NCBI GenBank assembly: GCA_015178975.1
Contig: WHVD01000034.1
Coordinates: 496,001-560,000, forward strand
Reading direction: 5' to 3'
Source of the DNA: Hysterangium stoloniferum
Lineage: Eukaryota > Basidiomycota > Agaricomycetes > Hysterangiales > Hysterangiaceae
Length of the DNA: 64,000 nucleotides
This document shows, piece by piece, positions 59,911-64,000 of the stretch. Within the stretch, counting starts at the first letter, position 1. Every line of letters begins with the position of its first letter. A program made the translations under genes and the position numbers. The notes below the pieces were generated by a model, which was given only the letters and a program-made list of their open reading frames with translations, was not told the origin of the DNA and searched no databases.

Positions 59911-60686
59911 TGTCATGTAACAGGTAATACAGTATTTATTCCTTGAACCATCAACTAAACTGTCACACCACAGTCCCTTTTACACTCTCAAAACAATCAC
60001 TACTGTCCACATATTCAACATACAATCATTATTGTTCCCATTACCATTCCCTTTGTCTAGCCTTCTAACAAAAACTATTGGTGATTAATACACATAGTTA
60101 GGGTAGATATTTGTGTAACTCAATTTTACATTCTTTCCTTAGCTAAATTTGTCTAAGAACCACTGCAGCTCCATACATGCAGTCAGGTTGCCATATAATT
60201 GTTGTCATACATTCTGATTGTATGCAGTCACCATACATTCTGATCCTGCACAGTTATTGCATAGCAGCCCTAATATATCTATCCAGTAAGGCACAGTTGT
60301 GCAGCATCATCCCTATGTACATATTTAAGCAGCAGAGCTGAATTGTGAAATATAACCTTTTTGAACCCCCAAAAAACTACACAGTCTTGTCCCATTTGCA
60401 TTTGCACATCTCATTCCACCTGTTCCAGGTTTACAGGATCTTACCTTTCTCAAGTTAACAAGAACTGCTCTTATCATTAAGCATGAATTACATTAGTTAC
60501 GCAATCTGAACAAAAGCTATTCATTCATTCTCCCATATTCCATTCTAACTTTGACTACTATTAAATAAGAACCCTAAAATTATAGCCTATTGAAAAACTT
60601 GCCCCCTTTCATATATTACAAGTTAGTTTCTTTAAGTTACTGCTAAGTACCTAAGGATTCCTAGCATACATAAGTGATACATCACA
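59911..60686. mobile_element. 776-bp solo LTR, family H, inserted in RT
   Basis: It starts TGTCATGTAAC and ends TACATCACA, with exact duplication GCTTT (59,906-59,910 and 60,687-60,691). Removing it joins DPGAK to the RT segment running into YPLAP. It lacks the hairpin motif and resembles no other LTR here. Confidence 0.8.
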
Positions 60687-61560
60687 GCTTTGCTCCTGGG
60701 TCAAGTTCAATCATGTGGTCCCACATCCTTCATTCCAGAAGTGAGTCAAAGGACTCCTTGGTGAATATATCCTCAAAATCATGAAGGTATGGGGGAATGA
60801 GTTCCTTTTCCTTTGGAGGTACACTCTGAAGAGCCCTCCCAGCTAACTGCTAAGACATGGTTGTGGTGGCTGCAATCATGGGTATGAGCACATTGGGGGT
60901 GGACACAGTTGCAAACAGGCAATCACCTGGTTTATCCTCATCTGCTTTGCTCTCTTCCTCCTCCACCATCTGTGGCAGGGGGCCCATGCAGCATGCATAT
61001 ATCTTCACCTCCTCTTTTCACTCTTCCCACAACTTCACTCTGCAGGTGTGACACTGGGCAGGGCATTGACTCAGTGTCACCTCTTGCATTTGCCAGTTGA
61101 CCTCTGGATTGTGCTTGCAAAGCCACAGGTAGCTGAGGACCATCTTGTACTTCCCAAGGTTCATAACAGCAAAGACAGCACATTCAGAGTGGTCACAGAA
61201 GTGAAGGATGACATTGACAACACTGCAAATCACTCCTGCTTCATTAGAGGTGCCATCAACATTGTAGACCAGGGCAGGGCATGTGAGTGATCACATGGTC
61301 AGCTTCTCTGCTTGGGCAAAGTTACTGTCAATGAATAGTCCAGTTGCACCACTGTCAAGTAGGGCAGTCACTCCTTTGACCTCAGTTGTGTCTGTCACCT
61401 GGATCTCCACCTTGAGGTTCAATGAATTTGGAGAGGGAATGGATGCAACAATGAAGTTCTTCAGGAGGGCTTGTTCCTGACACTTCAGCTGCAGGGAAGG
61501 ATTCTTTGGGGTTAAACATACCCTGACACTGAGCCTGTGAGGGAGGATGTAATAGTTGTA

Positions 61561-62442
61561 TTTATATTACACCTACATTAATGGTCATTAATATACTATT
61601 ATAACAAGTAGTCACAGTTTTTATTATGTGTGCATAAAGTTATGCACACTCATTGTGAGAAAGTAGAGTAGTACATAGTTTTGTAATCACTCCTACTTAC
61701 CACCTATCAACTAACCTTGACTTGTAACTACCATATACTAAACATCAATATAAATGGTACATGTTTAGTAGTAAGTAATTTAACATCTTTATAACAGGGG
61801 ATGTGGAAAAGAGGTGGGCCATGAAAAAGGGGAGGAGTCACAAATGTACATTAAAAAAAAGTCATTTAAGTACTTTAAATCAGTGCATTTTTTGGTTAAA
61901 ACAAGGATGCCTGGGAAAGGCACTGATTTGCAGTCCAAAGATGGTCTGCGAATCAGTGTAGGCGTCTTAAGCACTGAGGAGTCCCTTTTACAATTTGTGA
62001 GGCGTAGAAACGTCGAGATGTTGAATATTTTGGGAGTCTCAATGTATAAGGACAATGCACACTATTGTATAACGCTAACTGCATGACCTTTATACCTAAA
62101 TTTACTTAATTCAATCTCAGTATCAATCATCTGAGACAAAACACAAGTCTCGCAGCTTCCATGGCTCGCAGACTCCAACACGAGACACGGATTATCTCAG
62201 TTGATTCATTCTGAGATTGAATCTGTAGGTACATGAATTCATGTGCTTGCAAATGTACTCTAAAGTGCTTTGCCTTCCCACATTGAGACTATCGATTTAC
62301 AATTGGAATAAATTATAGGCAACTTCTACATATGCGTGCCTAACGGGAAGATATTCTATTGTCCTTGTTCAATCTAAGTCCCTTAAGCATTGTCGAAGAA
62401 CCGTGGACTGTGGTTATTACGCCTACCTTCCGTTCGCTAGAG
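61561..62442. other. Transition from transposon block to host gene
   Basis: The first part is AT-rich and repeat-like; CpG returns after about 61,900. A 90-codon frame at 61,814-62,086 lacks any motif. Confidence 0.4.
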
Positions 62443-64000
62443 TCACTCTATTGGATCTTGTAGGTCCAGTACTGAGGAGTGTCCTTGAGAATGCATATAC
62501 ATAGTCGGTCGTCTATACCGTTGCTCGTCGAGATCAAATCGTAGCTTCGGATCTTGACCTTGATTTGATGCCTTTGAAGCATCCACCTCGGAATCTTGGT
62601 CACGGATATGACTCCCAAACCCTCGATGAGACAGTAACAAAACCGCCTTTTCAGCAGTCTGAATCATCTTCCGTAAAGCACCTAAACAAAATAATTTTAG
62701 CATTGAAACGATTATGACTAAAAGGTCCCACCTTCGTAACTCATCATAAAAAGTGCCTATAGTTAAGTGATTAATAATATGGTAAACGGAACGAAAGTAG
62801 GATTTGCCTTGCGAGCGCCGTCATCTCCCAAGATTTCCAACTTCAGTCCCTCGTCCATATGCTCACTGTCTGCTATTTCGTGAAGCATTTTCTCGAGAGT
62901 AGGAGGCGGCGGTTCACTACTGTTCATACTGCTCAGAAAGTAATATATGTGTTCATGAAATCCCTTTGCATGGTTCAAGAGTTCATTGGGCAATCCCTCG
63001 AGATCTCTTCTAGCTTGTTCCGCGGTATATTGGTCATCAGGGGATACATCCCTGGAATAAGAGCGTGGGGCCATTCGACTAGGGCTGAAATGTGGCGAAG
63101 ACGATGTGGCACGTCTTGAACGGAAGTTTTTCACGGCTCGTGCAAATGATCCTCTAGAAAGTGCATTCTTGTAACGCGAAGAGCAAGCCTCTAACAAGAC
63201 TAGTCGGGACGTCTTTAATAGGTTCGTTACACAACACATGATCTTGTTTACCTGAAATTAAAATAGTCAATGCACCAACTCCCAAAAGTGCCCAGACGAC
63301 GAATACTGAGCGACCAGCAGGGGTCGCCGGGCTGAAATCTCCGTAACCAATTGCACTGAAGGCCACGAAACCTATGCAGATAGCGTCAAGTGCCCACCGA
63401 TCAGCAAAAATAAGGATTTACAAAAGTACAACGCAATCCCATAATCCCACTTTTCAGTTTGGGAGAATATCCCAGCTCCAATCTACCCAATTCGTTAACC
63501 CTTGTTAATAATGAATCATACTCAGACATACCAGCCAGAAAGCCAAGAAAATAGAACATGCGACCGTAAGCTGCAACAATTATCTTAATTGTTCCGCCGA
63601 TGCGCGATGAAGCTAGATCTGCCTGACACACCTTCGCAGCAAATTCCCTTCTTTCCTCACGAACAATACCCACCTTGAATTTTTTATAGTTTTCTTCAGA
63701 AAACTGCCCATTTGGATACAGATCGACGGCACCGGATTCCAGGGAAAAGGTTCTTTCAAACATCGGCCCTGGAGTCCTGGTTCCATCTCCGGAAAACCAA
63801 TTGCGATTTGTGCGCCTGTTAGCAATATGTAAGGCTTCATTCTCTGCCGCAGATAACTGTGCTGGTGATAATGCCTCCTCGTTAAGCCTCAGCTTCGTAG
63901 GCCGGAGTGGGTCAATAACATAGGCTGGAAGTCCCGCACTATTTAGCATCCGTTCAATAACGTGCTTTCTTATACGCTGCGTTTCCTTGAGTTTCTTATA
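62443..64000 (-). CDS. TOK1-like outward-rectifier K+ channel, 3' part (5' end beyond window)
   Basis: The pore helix and filter FVAFSAIGYGDFSPATPAGR, followed by the helix VFVVWALLGVGALTILIS (63,360-63,260), match the second pore of fungal two-pore outward rectifiers of the TOK1 type. The filter is S-A-I-GYGD where T-T/V-I/V-GYGD is usual. Upstream exons (63,949-63,530) include ERTFSLESGAVDLYPNGQF and a hydrophobic stretch TIKIIVAAYGRMFYFLGFLA, probably a helix of the repeat before pore 2. The cytosolic C-terminus (63,225-62,443) has an Arg/Ser-rich part, a helical region, and ends HSSVLDLQDPIE with TGA at 62,443-62,445. Introns follow ILIS and separate KWDYGIAL from GFVAF. The first pore and N-terminus lie beyond base 64,000. 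Confidence 0.82.

Larger units (their letters stand above)
58085..61560 (-). mobile_element. Gypsy gag-end/protease-RT-RNase H-integrase remnant, split by three insertions
   Basis: Minus-strand order: VKGVTALLDSGATGLFIDSN (protease, about 61,310-61,380), VYNVDGTSNEAGVI (about 61,240-61,280), KELIPPYLHDFEDIFTKESF (RT start, about 60,740-60,810), YPLAPSEQV (about 59,880), YLDDILIF (about 59,440), then VQAFLGFANFY (about 58,500) and the integrase end YYPQTDGQTEQVNQELEQYL (about 58,250-58,310). The protein blocks are collinear once the insertions at 59,911-60,686, 58,666-59,363 and 58,350-58,444 are removed. The YLDD box is intact, but stops and frameshifts occur throughout. Confidence 0.8.

Overview
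The window looks like nuclear DNA of a basidiomycete fungus, most likely an agaricomycete. Genes are split by many short introns of about 40-60 nt with GT..AG ends, and the protein set is typically fungal: CFT1, RecQ, a Thp1/TDG-type glycosylase, an OSBP-related protein, Mrs2 and a TOK-type potassium channel. There is also a large Ty3/gypsy retrotransposon burden. I cannot fix the order or genus from sequence alone.

Layout. (1) 1-21,000 is a gene-dense block with normal CpG content: a coiled-coil Ser/Pro-rich protein (+), CFT1/CPSF160 (-), a RecQ helicase (+) head-to-head with CFT1, an unrecognised 355-residue protein (-), a mismatch-specific DNA glycosylase (+), a polytopic membrane protein (-) and an oxysterol-binding-protein homologue (-). 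(2) About 22,170-36,560 is a transposon block. It holds a broken Ty3/gypsy element with its 5' LTR, a 1.9-kb solo LTR inside its RNase H region, an inverted pair of Tc1/mariner fragments split by two nested solo LTRs, and a stack of four solo LTRs nested in one another (34,100-36,130). (3) About 36,560-47,640 is a gene-poor island with normal CpG: a doubtful gene at 39.2-40.1 kb, a degenerate nucleotidyltransferase-fold gene (-), MRS2 (+) and a single-pass membrane protein (-). (4) About 47,640-61,560 is a second transposon block made almost entirely of decayed gypsy fragments and solo LTRs and strikingly poor in CpG. (5) 62,443 to the window end holds the 3' part of a TOK1-like K+ channel gene (-).

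The host genes do not form a pathway. They are housekeeping genes for mRNA 3'-end formation, DNA repair, lipid transport, mitochondrial Mg2+ uptake and K+ conductance. The most unusual content is in the transposon blocks. Ten LTR copies have TG..CA-type ends and exact or one-mismatch 5-bp target duplications, so the nesting order can be read directly. Four LTR families (B, C, D, E) that otherwise look different share a roughly 28-nt motif near their 3' end. It can fold into a small hairpin and carries one paired (covarying) change. In the clearest polyprotein reading frame, every in-frame stop I checked is TGA where relatives usually have Arg, consistent with CpG to TpG decay of methylated repeats. 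One LTR carries a tight array of perfect heat-shock-element repeats just upstream of its TATA box.
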